Assembly: GCF_029873635.1 (NCBI RefSeq)
Contig: NC_080426.1
Location: forward strand, 50,358,093 to 50,422,092
Source of the DNA: Malania oleifera
Lineage: Eukaryota; Streptophyta; Magnoliopsida; Santalales; Ximeniaceae
Direction: 5' to 3'
Length of the DNA: 64,000 bases
The position numbers and the translations under genes were made by a program. Shown here piece after piece: positions 36,001 to 45,675 of this stretch. How positions within the stretch are numbered: position 1 is the first letter of the stretch; each line of letters opens with the position of its first letter. Under the pieces are notes generated by a model, which did not search any database, was not told the DNA's origin, and saw nothing but the letters and a program-made list of their open reading frames with translations.

Positions 36001-39000
36001 GGCAAACAATTTCCTTTTTTTTAATAACAAAAGAAATTTCATTAAAAGGGAAAGAATTCACAAGGAGGGAGAACAAGATATCTCTGGAAGAAAATATGGG
36101 TCAAGCCAGAAAAAACTAAAATAACAAGAAGTGAAAGACATAAACCAACCTATTCCTCCAATCCCTATGTAAATCCTGAAAGCTAATTTCCCTACAAATT
36201 CAAGATACGATACACCATTAAGAAGCCATATACTGAATCTTATCCCACACCAATGACCAACTAAGCTTCTTCCCAGAAATATTTGTGCATTACACTCCAT
36301 CCATATACCCCATAAGATTGCAAATATACCACTCTTCCACAGAGCTGCCCTATCCTTTCTTCTACCAAAGACAATGAATGAAATGGCTAATAAGTCTTCC
36401 ACTGAACAGGGGCAAACCCAACTTTCTTCCATAATACCAAACAGATTGCTCCATATCCTCCATGCAAAATCACAATCCAAAAAGAAGTGAGATGCTGTCT
36501 AGGAATTCCTAGACCAAAGCATGCCAACATCTGGAGAGAGTGATGTCTGACACGAAACAAGGCCTTGGGAAGATCCTTGTTGGTGAATACTTAAGAAGAA
36601 TTTGATTGAGGATTGTTGGGTTTAATTAGTAGTATATTATGCAGTTAGTATTAATAGCATAGGATAAAGAGTATTTGGGGGTTGTTTGTAATATTTGTGT
36701 AATGTAGGGCCTTGTTTGTAATTCATATTGTTTCAAGGGTATGCATAATTTCATGTGTAGTGAGTTTCCCCCTGGTATCTCCTCTCTCCTATTTTTACAT
36801 TTACAATTTAGAAAAAATAGAAAAAATAAAAATATAATAATTTATTCGTTTTTTTTTTATTTAAATCAAAAACAAAAAATACAAAATAAATAATGTGGAT
36901 GTAGATATGGTTGAATTGTAAAATTTCTCTTTGCCAAGGAGAAGACGCAGGTTCGAACCCGCTAACCACCCAGGGTGAAGTAATTCCTCTCTTCAATTTC
37001 TTCATATTTCTCCCAACCCCTGCATCATTTGGCATTAGAGCCCAAACATGATCTCCATTCTTCCATTTCAATCCACTATTCCCCCCTCGCTCTTTTCCTG
37101 TTCTATCCTTTCCCCTCTCTTCATCTCCTCTTCTTCTTCTCTGATCTGTTTCTGATTCTGTCTTCCTCTCAGTTCTTATTCTCTTCATGCTGTTCTCCAA
37201 TTGCTGCCTTTTCTACTGGCAGCAATTTTCTCACTTCTAAATTCTTCTTCTCTTCCTTCTCAGTTTCTCAATTCTTCTCTGATTTCTTATTTCTTCCACT
37301 CCAGGTCTTGTCCCTTCTCCCTTACTCTTCCTTCTTCTTCTTCTTCTTCTTCTTATCTCTATTTCTCTTCTTTCATTCTTAGTCTCCGACTCTAATTCCT
37401 GGTTCCCTGTTCTGAAGGTTTTCAGTATTCAAAAAAAAAAATACTGAAAATGCAGCTCTGGGCAAATTCAAAAAATTTCAGTTATATCGCCATTTTTCAA
37501 AAACCACCTTCCTGCAACACCACCCATCCCAATGAAAACAAAAATGATTTAGGGGCAGCATCAAGGTTCTGCAGCCATGGAGAAATTAGAAGAGAGGAAG
37601 GGGAAGGGAGGAGAGAGGAGATACCGGGGGAAAATTCACGTTCAATTCAATTCACATTCAACAATAACTACCTACATCATGGGATTCACACACTAATTAT
37701 AAGAAAGCTTCTAAACACATGGAATTACACACATACCCTTAAAACTATATTACATTAATAACATATCCCTAGAATAAACAATTACTACAAACAAGCCCCC
37801 AACATATATAATCCTAATACAAGCAAACTACACACATAAAAAACTAAATAACAAAGCATAGCTGGATTTCAGACCCAATAAACCATTCACCCTATTCTTT
37901 GACATAGGCCTCCTAATTGGATCAAAATGATCCATCCAAATAGCCGCTTCTCGTCCTACATCAGTTCCCTCTTTCCGGAAAGAACTCGACTGGGGAAAGT
38001 ACCAAGGTGTCCATCACCATGAATAGAGTCATCTTGTTTCATAAGAAAGAAACCAGCAGTACGCTTCAACTTGGTGAGTGGAAAAATTTGTGATGGCATC
38101 AACTTATACTTCTTTTTGTCAATGGAGAGTAAGAATTCCCATATCCAAAATGCTTCACCTTCCTATCAAATTACCATGGTCGGCCCAAAATAATGTGACA
38201 AATTTAGAGAGGAAGAATATCACATTGCACTCTCCATAATGGAACCAATCTTGAAGGTAAGTAAGCAGCAATCATGAACCTTCAACTTGGTATTATTCAC
38301 CCAAGAAATTTTGTGTGGTTCAGGATAAGGCTCAACTTCCAAATTTAACTTCTTCACAGCTTCTTCAGAAACTACATTTGTGCAACTGCTAGGATCAATA
38401 ACCTAAGTACAAAGATGTTTTTGGCACATCACTTGAGTTTGAAAGACGTTGGTCCGCCTCCAATCCTCTGTCTCTTTAACCTTGTGGGAAGAGAGCACAT
38501 GTTGAAGCACCAAACAGGTTCTCAAATTGCCAACATCATCCAAGTCACTTGGAATTTCTGTTTCAGCTTCAACTACTCGAGTATCATCATCCTCTTCTTC
38601 TTCCTTTTCTGCAACAGCCATGAATTGGTTAGGACATTGTGCAGCTCAATGTCCAAAACCTTGACAATTAAAGCATTTGAGTGATGATTGGCTCTTAGAA
38701 GTTGTTCCAAAATGCTCAACAGTCTTCCAAGAGGTATTAGTCTGAACAACTTTACCCAATTGCTCAACTGTCCTCTCATACCATTCCACTAGTACTCTTC
38801 TCAAACCGAACGGCTGATGTAGCAGTACAGGCTGCAAGATGGTTACCTATTTAAAGGCAACCAGCATTTCAATGAGTTCCTTGATATTGCAAATTTTGTG
38901 AGGGAAATGGCTTGGGCAATCATTTTGGATGGGAGAATACATTGGCAATGATGTGCATAAAGATGCGCACGAATGTAGACATAATTGTGAAAAGGTGCCA

Positions 39001-41325
39001 AAAATGTCAGTTTGGTAAAAGAAGATCTCAAAACACCAGCTTCTAAACCCCACTACCAATTCCAGCGATGCCTTGGATCCATCTTACTAGGGATTTCCTG
39101 TTGGGTCTACCACAAGCAGCAAAGGAGCATGATTTTTCTGTTATCGAACTATTTTTCCAAAATGACCCACTTTCTTGTTCCAAGGTAGCAAAAGCTACAC
39201 ATATTGGCGAAGTTATTTTCCAGAAGGTGGTAAGGCTGCATGGTGTTCTGAATTCCAGTGTTTATAAATGAAGATGAAAAATTTATGGCCCATTTTTCAG
39301 AGGACCTGCAGACAGATGGTCAAATGGAAGTAGTTAATCACGTGTGTGGGCAACATGTTGTGGGCAACACATTGAGATGCCTTTTTGGCAATCTCAACTT
39401 GGGATGCTAGTTCGGTGACAACAAACAGAATACCCTAACTGTTGCAGCCTATGACTAAAACCATGACATATGATTGACTAGTCTAGTAGTCCCATAATCA
39501 GATGAAAATCAACACAGGCGAGCTAAAGAAATTGAGGGAGAAATGGTTTTAGGGCCACTTGAAGTGAGCCAAATTTCCTAAAGGCACCTACCACAAGCTG
39601 AAGTCAAAAAAAAGTTAGGTCCTTGTAGGGAGCTCAAGAAAATCAGCTCAAATGCTTACTTAATTGAGCTATGGTTATTATTCAGATTTGTGTTACATTT
39701 AAGGGAACTGATGGGAAGAAGGCGTGGATGAATTACAAGTTGAACAACCAAGGGAGCACGGGGATGTGATTGAGGATGTGTAAGACATCAAGTGAAGTCT
39801 AGAAATTTTAATTGATAAAAGGGCACTCTAGTGAAGTGGATGGGCAAACCAGTCTGTGAAAGTACTATGCCTGCAGAAGAAGAGTTGAAGAATAATATGG
39901 AAATCCATGGTGAGTTTATGAAGATATTGCTCCTGAATTGGGCTCTTTCCTACTAGGGAGGATTGATGCACGAGCATCCAAGGCGAAACAGGCCAGATTT
40001 TATTGACCAGTTATTGTAGCAATAACCTGTTGCATCCCTGTAGCAGCAGTGCTAATGCTACTGTAATAGTCCATTCTTTTAGGGGCTTCTATGTCTTTTG
40101 AATCTTTTATTTGGGGTTATTTTTGTCTTAATCTTTCATAAATCAATAAAGGAGCAAGATTAAAAGCTCTCTTAGGGCAATAGAAGATTAAGTGCAAGGA
40201 TCAGGGTTTTCTTAGTATAAACTGACTCTTAAAGGTGGTTCATTCAGTTTTTTCTCATAATTTTGAAATAAAATTTCATACATCCTGTCTCGTACTCATA
40301 AACTCACAAATCTAAGGATTCATTTATTTCTGTTCCCTGTTCAACTTCCTAGCAATCTTTGGTTAATATTCTGTCTATATTGCTGCTAGAACTCTGCATT
40401 TAACCACAGGAAAACAACTTCCACAGTCCAACACAACATCAGAAAAGGCTATGAGAATGCATAGAAAGCAATGTGAACATTGATTCATCATGCAGAAAAA
40501 GGCAAGGCAAGGAAACACATGAAGATTTCAGGACTCACATTTTGCGTATAAGCAATCCATCATTGCTTTCTCCAGGTCCAACTACATCAGAGTTTAAAAT
40601 AAAAAAGAATTCAATTACAATAGTCAACATTTAATCCTTAGTTATCGGTTACCCAATGGAGGAAAAACAATAAAGCAAGTATGAATGGTAAGTATATATA
40701 AACCAGCAAGAATAGTAATTGCAACATAGAGATTACAATTAATATTTTGCTTCCAACAAAAAATGAATGTAAATGTGTCTCACGGGGCAGCTATATATAA
40801 AGATTAAAGAAGCCTTTCAGATAAAACAATTATGCTTTTATGAATCTACTTATCTCCATGACACATGCATCAAAATGAAAATACAAAACACTCACTTTGT
40901 TCTGTATTGAGAAATTGATAAAGTTGGTATCCACCAAAACCCGGTATGGTGGTCCCAATGCAGTGTTGTATTTGAAGAAAAGTGCAGGTGATACATTAGG
41001 CCTGCATCACAAATATTATTAAATAAAACATATGATTATACAGCTTTATGAGAAACAGACCCAGATAAATTGTAGTAACCATATATACAAAAAACTTACA
41101 CGTTTCTTGGGAGTTTTTCCTTGTGGAGATCTTTCTTGTTTGGGTTCAAAACCTCTTGTTTGTGCCTAAAATGCAACAAAAGTCATAGAGACATAAGAAA
41201 TCATAGATATGCATAGAAAAAGAATATAAGATATCGTGAGAGAGACTGGCTCACTTTTTAAGTGTTTTTGAGGTCACAAGTTTCTTCATGACGGCAAATT
41301 TAGGTCCTTTCTTTGCTTTCCCCAT
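30057..41325 (-). CDS. FCF1: FCF1/UTP24, PIN-domain rRNA-processing nuclease, 9 exons, 198 aa
   Basis: Exons on the minus strand: 41325-41255, 41165-41100, 41001-40896, 40581-40539, 31663-31591, 30976-30889, 30383-30327, 30243-30165, 30070-30057. All introns are GT-AG, phases close, and the stop is TGA at 30059-30057. The product is 198 residues, the same as human FCF1. It starts [15 protein letters not shown] and ends EATIGGAPRF. The PIN domain shows LVDTN (Asp70), [12 protein letters not shown] (Glu107), YADDC (Asp140/141) and CDRDLKRR (Asp159/161), so the acidic metal site looks intact. In yeast and human this protein acts in the nucleolar small-subunit processome in pre-18S cleavage at A1/A2; the same role is inferred here. 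Intron 4 (31664-40538, about 8.9 kb) is almost wholly transposon debris. One family-conserved Pro is Leu at about 131 (ERLLC). Confidence 0.96.
32360..32777 (+). mobile_element. Left LTR-like end of a broken gypsy element (FCF1 intron 4)
   Basis: This is similar to 39960-40400 in order and orientation. Shared blocks are TGATGCA.GAGCAT, TTTTAGGG..CTTTATGCCTTTTGA, CATAAATAAATAGAG, and a TTTTTTCTCA..TAATAAAATTT stretch. It is interrupted at 32778 by the hAT-type element. Edges are approximate. Confidence 0.55.
32892..33412. mobile_element. Solo LTR, 521 bp, 5-bp TSD CTAGG, nested in hAT element
   Basis: It starts TGTCACGGGCTAAG and ends GGACCGTGACA, flanked by CTAGG at 32887-32891 and 33413-33417. 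TG..CA ends and a 5-bp duplication without internal sequence are typical of a solo LTR. A related LTR start occurs at about 43009 (TGTCATAAGCCATGCTTG). Its parent family is unknown. Confidence 0.9.
33930..34340 (+). repeat. AT-rich tandem repeat, 4 copies of ~85-110 bp
   Basis: Each copy has TTTAGTTTAATTAATGTAAG, TTATAAATTATAACTAAT, and a TAATATTTATTC..TGAAATTTAGCTACT end. The repeat is inside the hAT-type element. Confidence 0.85.
34628..36010 (+). mobile_element. Degraded retroelement interior (FCF1 intron 4)
   Basis: No intact frame. One plus-strand stretch near 35310 reads [15 protein letters not shown], suggestive of a gag zinc knuckle. Lying between two LTR-like ends (32360 and 39960), it is most simply the interior of that gypsy element, but I could not align pol domains here. 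Confidence 0.35.
36011..36510 (-). mobile_element. LINE 3' fragment, ORF2 C-terminus (FCF1 intron 4)
   Basis: The minus strand encodes a run recognisable as the end of plant LINE ORF2 (zf-RVT region): a [11 protein letters not shown] start, then [24 protein letters not shown] and [12 protein letters not shown]. It ends in a reversed poly(A) (T run at 36014-36022). It is 5' truncated. Confidence 0.75.
36660..36795. repeat. Inverted repeat, left arm
   Basis: Reverse complement of about 37612-37830. Shared phrases include GGGGGTTGTTTGTAAT, CAAGGGTATGCATAATTTCATGTG (with changes) and CCCCTGGTATCTCCTCTCTCC. The arms enclose the plastid tRNA relic and a CT-rich tract. Confidence 0.65.
36901..36970 (+). 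pseudogene. trnG-GCC: Plastid-derived tRNA-Gly(GCC) relic
   Basis: The sequence from TAAAATTTCTC through TTTGCCAAGGAGAAGACGC (anticodon GCC, read TTTGCCAAG) matches what I recall of the chloroplast trnG-GCC gene. The T-arm reads AGGTTCGAACCCGCT, one base shorter than expected. The acceptor stem is mutated (GTAGATA against CTAACCA), so folding is impaired. Nuclear DNA from plastids (NUPT) is the simplest origin. No other plastid gene was recognised beside it. Confidence 0.7.
37080..37400. repeat. CT/TTC-rich low-complexity tract
   Basis: A strongly pyrimidine-rich run with a (TTC)n block at about 37328-37355. It lies between the two inverted arms and has no credible gene. Confidence 0.7.
37612..37830. 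repeat. Inverted repeat, right arm
   Basis: Partner of 36660-36795. It starts with GGAGAGAGGAGATACCGGGGG, matching the end of the left arm. Confidence 0.65.
38000..38870 (-). pseudogene. Ty3-gypsy gag-protease remnant
   Basis: The minus strand shows a CCHC zinc knuckle broken by a stop (CFNCQGFGH, stop, AAQCPNQ, 38681-38622) and an acidic linker (KEEEEDDD). After another stop comes [19 protein letters not shown], like the start of retropepsin-type sequence in gypsy elements, then [16 protein letters not shown]. Inactive, and opposite in strand to the integrase piece immediately right. Confidence 0.7.
39050..39960 (+). pseudogene. Ty3-gypsy integrase and C-terminal remnant
   Basis: The frame from 39068 reads like an integrase core: [15 protein letters not shown], then [18 protein letters not shown]. 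It continues with frameshifts to [12 protein letters not shown] near 39305. Past about 39850 a frame with [12 protein letters not shown] leads into the right LTR-like end. The catalytic Asp before FLLGLP is present in this piece, but the core is broken by stops. Confidence 0.7.
39960..40400 (+). mobile_element. Right LTR-like end of gypsy element (FCF1 intron 4)
   Basis: Partner of 32360-32777, same orientation, more than 20% diverged by eye. Together they imply an old plus-strand gypsy insertion of about 8 kb, antisense to FCF1. Confidence 0.5.
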
Positions 41326-41760
41326 CTCTTTTATTGGCGACCCAAAGGAAGTTCAAGCAATTAGGATTTATAAAATCCTAAAAATCCCTAAAACAAGATT
41401 TCCCCTGAGCCAAGCCAACAAGTCCTTGCACCAGTTAATTGGCGTTTCCACAGAAATCATGCATGCAAACTACATAAAGAGAGAAGGTGGGATAGAGAGA
41501 CATTGTAGAGATGCAAACAGATTTGGGCTGACGGATATCCCACCATGAACCACCCCTATGGGGGCGAATTTGGAATTTCCCTAGACAGATTAGGGGCAGC
41601 AATTGGGATGCATTTTGTTATCCGAGGCAGATTTGGACAACAAGAAGGAAATGTATTCTGCAGCCCCAAATAAAAATAAATAAACAAACAAATTATCCAT
41701 GCCCATGTGTGTATAGATGTAAAATTTTCATTCAATTGTCCATAGCTTTCCAATGTGTTA
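41326..41760 (-). promoter_or_regulatory. FCF1 upstream region
   Basis: Sequence upstream of the FCF1 ATG contains AAAATCCTAAAAATCCCTAA-like phrases. No clear TATA box or defined leader was identified. Transposon-like sequence begins within about 600 bp. Confidence 0.4.
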
Positions 41761-43990
41761 CGGTCATTTAATTTTATATTACTCTACTAGTAAGGTTAGG
41801 ATTTATCAACAACATAATTATATTAAAGTAGGATAATTTATTATATTTCAATGATGTAAAGACATATTTTTTTTAAAAAATTTCATATGATTTTTTTGGT
41901 AGTTGGCAGGGCAGATTATTATTACTGGCAGGAGCCAGATCCCCTAACGAGGCAAGGATTGGGACATACAATGATCCAGGCAAGTTCAGGGCAGTAGATA
42001 AGGCATATCATTTTTGGCAAGGCAAGTCAGGGTTATGCCCTTCCCCTCCAAATCTGCACCTCCACATCCCAGAGAAAGGGAGATAAGCAGCACAAGAAGT
42101 ACGGTGGCCGGAGGAACAGCAGGCTATTCAAGTTGGCAAGAGAAATTGAGTAAGATAGATTCCTCCGTGTCATGAGCTGTACTAATCTCACCGCCCAACA
42201 TGACTTCTATGTCTACATGACTTCTATGTCTCTTTTAATCTTAAGAAGCTTCTACTAATTTGTCACTCCCAAGCCTCACAACTTTGTGGGGTTCAATATT
42301 GTCACACCCTTAATTGAGTTAAAGGTCAAATTACGAGTTAAATATAACATTGTGTTTGGGAATATAAAGTTTGACTCTTAGTTTGATGATAGATGGAATT
42401 ACAAATTTATCACAATTGTTCTTTCAATTCTAAAAAAAAATTCTGTTTTATTAAAAAGAAAATGTATACACAAATATGTATCACATTTAGGCGTATCACA
42501 TTTTGTCCAAATCCACACAACTCCAAATCCAAGTGTCAAACTCCATGGGAAAATCAAATATCTATCGAAGAGAAACAAATGAAATGCTTTCATAAAATTC
42601 TCGTAGAATTGAAAATGAAGTTTTCATTCTATACATACTAGATCATGAATTAGCAACTGCACCCAATCTCCAAAAAAAAATCCCAATTGTTTCAAATTTT
42701 CTATTTTTGGAATGGAATATTAATGGAATCTCCATGAATAGGATCAAACCTTATTCCACGTTTTTACAAAAGATTCCTCTTGACTTATTCTTAAGCAAGT
42801 TCCTGGGAGGGCTTAGTTGATCCATGATTTATGTTTCATCACTCTACATTTAGAAGCATGGACATTATACTATGGAATGAGCATTAGTAATCTCATGAAA
42901 GATCTCCAAATCCAGGTCCATGATGTCTAGATCACCAAATCCTGGTCCATGATGTCTTAGCTGTATTAGTTATTCTTAGCACTGGCTTCCAACAATACAT
43001 AGTGTCATAAGCCATGCTTGTTTAGGGTGTTATGACTGCCTATAAAAGCTTTTGTGCAATTCGGAAGCAAACTGATTCCACTTCCAACAAGGAGGGGATC
43101 CCAATATAATCCCAACAATTTTTTTGAGAGAAGCAACCTTTTTCTTTTTAATTAGGGAGCAATATTGATGGTTTGAACCCAAATGTGGGTCATCCCACAC
43201 AAAAAATTCGGTGTTTGTTAGAAAAAAGATAAAACTTACAGCTGTTCTGAAGGGTGGTAGTGTGGTACCTTAGGTCCTCAGCTGCTTGAGAGTTGAGAAT
43301 TGAGACGAGAGGACAGGGGAGGGAGGCAGAGCCGCAGAGGTGGTGCAGCAAAGCTGCACTGCGTGCGCAGATCGAGCAGAGGCGAGAACTGAGAAGGTGA
43401 CCGGTAAGCTTCTCGGCTTCTCGCGAGTCGCGAAGACTGAGAGAGCGAGAGTCGAGAGACGGAGAGTCCGAGAGAGACTGAGAGCCTGAGAGAGGCAGTC
43501 TGCCAGTGACGAGTGATGAGGGAGAGACCTAGATCGGATCCGAGAGTCTGATCTGAGGGAGAGGGCCGAGAGGCAGAGACTCAGCGTGGCGTGACTGGCG
43601 TCGGCAACTCGCAGAGTCGCAGTGCAGAGGAAAGAATTCGAGTGAAAGTGTGAAACCCTACTCCCCCGGGACTCGGCCACTCCCCAGCCCATATATATGT
43701 TATATAAATTCCTCGCCCACATATATATTAAGTAGTTATATTAATTTATGCATTTAATTTTTATTTTTTTCAATTTTTCAGTTTTTCAGGTCAATTATAT
43801 TTTGAAACCGAAATCGAAATTGAAACCAACAGTTTATGTTTTTGGAAACCAAAACTAGAAATCGAAAAACTGAATTGCTTGTGCTTTCAGTGTGATTTTG
43901 ATCCAATTTTTGATTTTTTGGTAATTTTTGTACACTCTTACCATAGACAACTCCCCATTTTAGAGATTATCTACTGACACTAGGTACTCT
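41761..43990. other. Non-coding stretch with repeat fragments
   Basis: No gene recognised. It includes a GGCAGGGCAG / GGCAAGGCAAG-type tract (41900-42030), a fragment like the solo LTR start at 43009-43060, a GAGAGA/CGAGAG-rich tract (43400-43560), and an AACCGAAATCGAAATTG phrase set (43800-43870) resembling the interior of the hAT MITE at 22991. Confidence 0.5.
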
Positions 43991-44259
43991 CTAGCATTTT
44001 TTCCTGATGAGATTTCAAATCTCTTTGACAATGATTGTAACTCCTATGGAAAACCGTCAACGGTTTTCATTAGGCCACCTTCTTAGTTTTATTCAGTCTA
44101 CTTTCTTTGTACATGTGTTCCACTCGATATGAGTCATATATTAGAACAATATCCACCTTGACAAATATTCACTTCTTAGGAGAAAAAAAAAAAAAAAAAA
44201 ACATAACGTGAAACTCTGCCCAGGACAATAGGTTGGGATGCCTCCCATTTAATATCTGG

Positions 44260-45675
44260 AGACGTTAATCAAGTCCAAGTAGTGCTTGAACTTATATGTG
44301 GTACATGTTTTGTTAACATGTCTACTGCATCCTCAAAAATGTGAAATTTCTCAAGCAATAGTTCACCAAAAGAAACCAATTCCCTAATCCTATGAAGCCT
44401 CATTTTTATGTGCTTGGTCCTCGCATGGTACAACTCGTTCTTTGCCAAATAAATGGCACTCTGATTTTTACGATGCAACTGAACTCCACCTTATTGAATA
44501 CCCAACTCCTTGACCAACCTTGTAAGCTACAAAACTTCCTCGGTAGCCTCAACCGCAGTCATATCTCTTACTCAGTAGTAGATAGTGCAATTAGAGACTA
44601 AACCATGGATCTCCAACAAATAGCCCCCCCCCCCCCCCAAAAGAGTGAATACATAACCTGTGGTAGAACTCTTGTCATCCAAGTCCCCTGCATAGTCCGC
44701 ATCCACATATCCCACAACTGAAGGATCACCATGTTTTCTACCAAACACGAAGCCATAGTTTGTAGTACCCCTCAAGTAAATGAAAATTCACTTGACTGCA
44801 TTCCAATACTATCATCCTGGGTTTGATAGAAACTTGTTCACCATACTGATAGCTTGTGCCAAATCTAGTATTGTACAAACCATAGCATATATCAAGCACC
44901 CCACTGCACCGACATATGGGACCTTTGACATGTCTCGAACTCCATCATCTATCTTCGAACACTGGGCAGTAGACAATCTAAAATGATTCGCCAAAGGTAT
45001 ACTCACTGGTTTTACATTATCCATGTTGAACATCTCCAACACCCTCTCAACATAGCTACGTTAAGATAACCATAATCTCCTAGAAGCTCTATCCCTGCGA
45101 ATCTTCATTCGAAGAATCTTCTTGGCCACACCTAAATCATTAATGTCAAATTCTTTGCTCACCAAAGTTTTTAACTTGTTGACCTCACTTATACTCTTTG
45201 CAGCAATCAACATATCATCCACATAAAGTAACAGGAAAAATAAATGAATCATCATCAAAACTCTTCACATAAACACAACAATCATACTCACATCTCTTGT
45301 AGCCAATCTGGATCATGTAGGAGTCAAATCGTTTGTACCACTGCCTTAGAGATTGCTTCAACTCATAAAGTGATTTCCTCAATTCATAGAGCAAGTGTTC
45401 CCGTCCAAGCTAACTGAACCCTTCTGATTATACCATATAAATCAACTCCTCCAAATCACCATGAAGAAAAGATGTCTTTACATCCATCTGCTCCAAGTGC
45501 ATATCAAAATGCGCTACCGAACCCAACACTGCCCTGATGGAAGTGTATTGGACCACAGGGGATAAGATCTCATCATAGTCAACCCCTTTCCTCTATGAGT
45601 AACCCTTTGCTACTAGACGAGCCTTTAATTTTTTCTCCCTATTTTTCCGATACTGCTTCTTTCTTCTTATACACC
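44260..45675 (-). pseudogene. Ty1-copia reverse transcriptase-RNase H remnant
   Basis: Read on the minus strand from right to left: RT pieces (KSLYELKQSLRQWYKRF near 45340), the active-site box YVDDML (about 45215), and connection sequence (PYVGAVGCLIYAM). RNase H follows: GYVDADYAGDLDDKSSTTGYVF near 44690, then HARTKHIKMRLHRIRE and ADMLTK-like DAVDMLTKHV near 44300. Stops and frameshifts break it. A run of 14 C (about 44623) sits inside. The 5' part is cut off at 45675 by the gypsy LTR. Confidence 0.85.

Noticed and set aside
36901-36970. Functional tRNA gene
   Set aside because: Acceptor stem pairs are mutated and the T-arm is a base short. It lies in transposon debris within an intron.
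37029-37395. Ser/Phe-rich ORFs
   Set aside because: Low-complexity CT/TTC tract between inverted repeats; no domain.
43270-43722. 150-residue minus-strand ORF as a gene
   Set aside because: It is the reverse of a GAGA/CGAGAG-rich tract, giving Ser/Leu/Arg low complexity. No domain or splice support.
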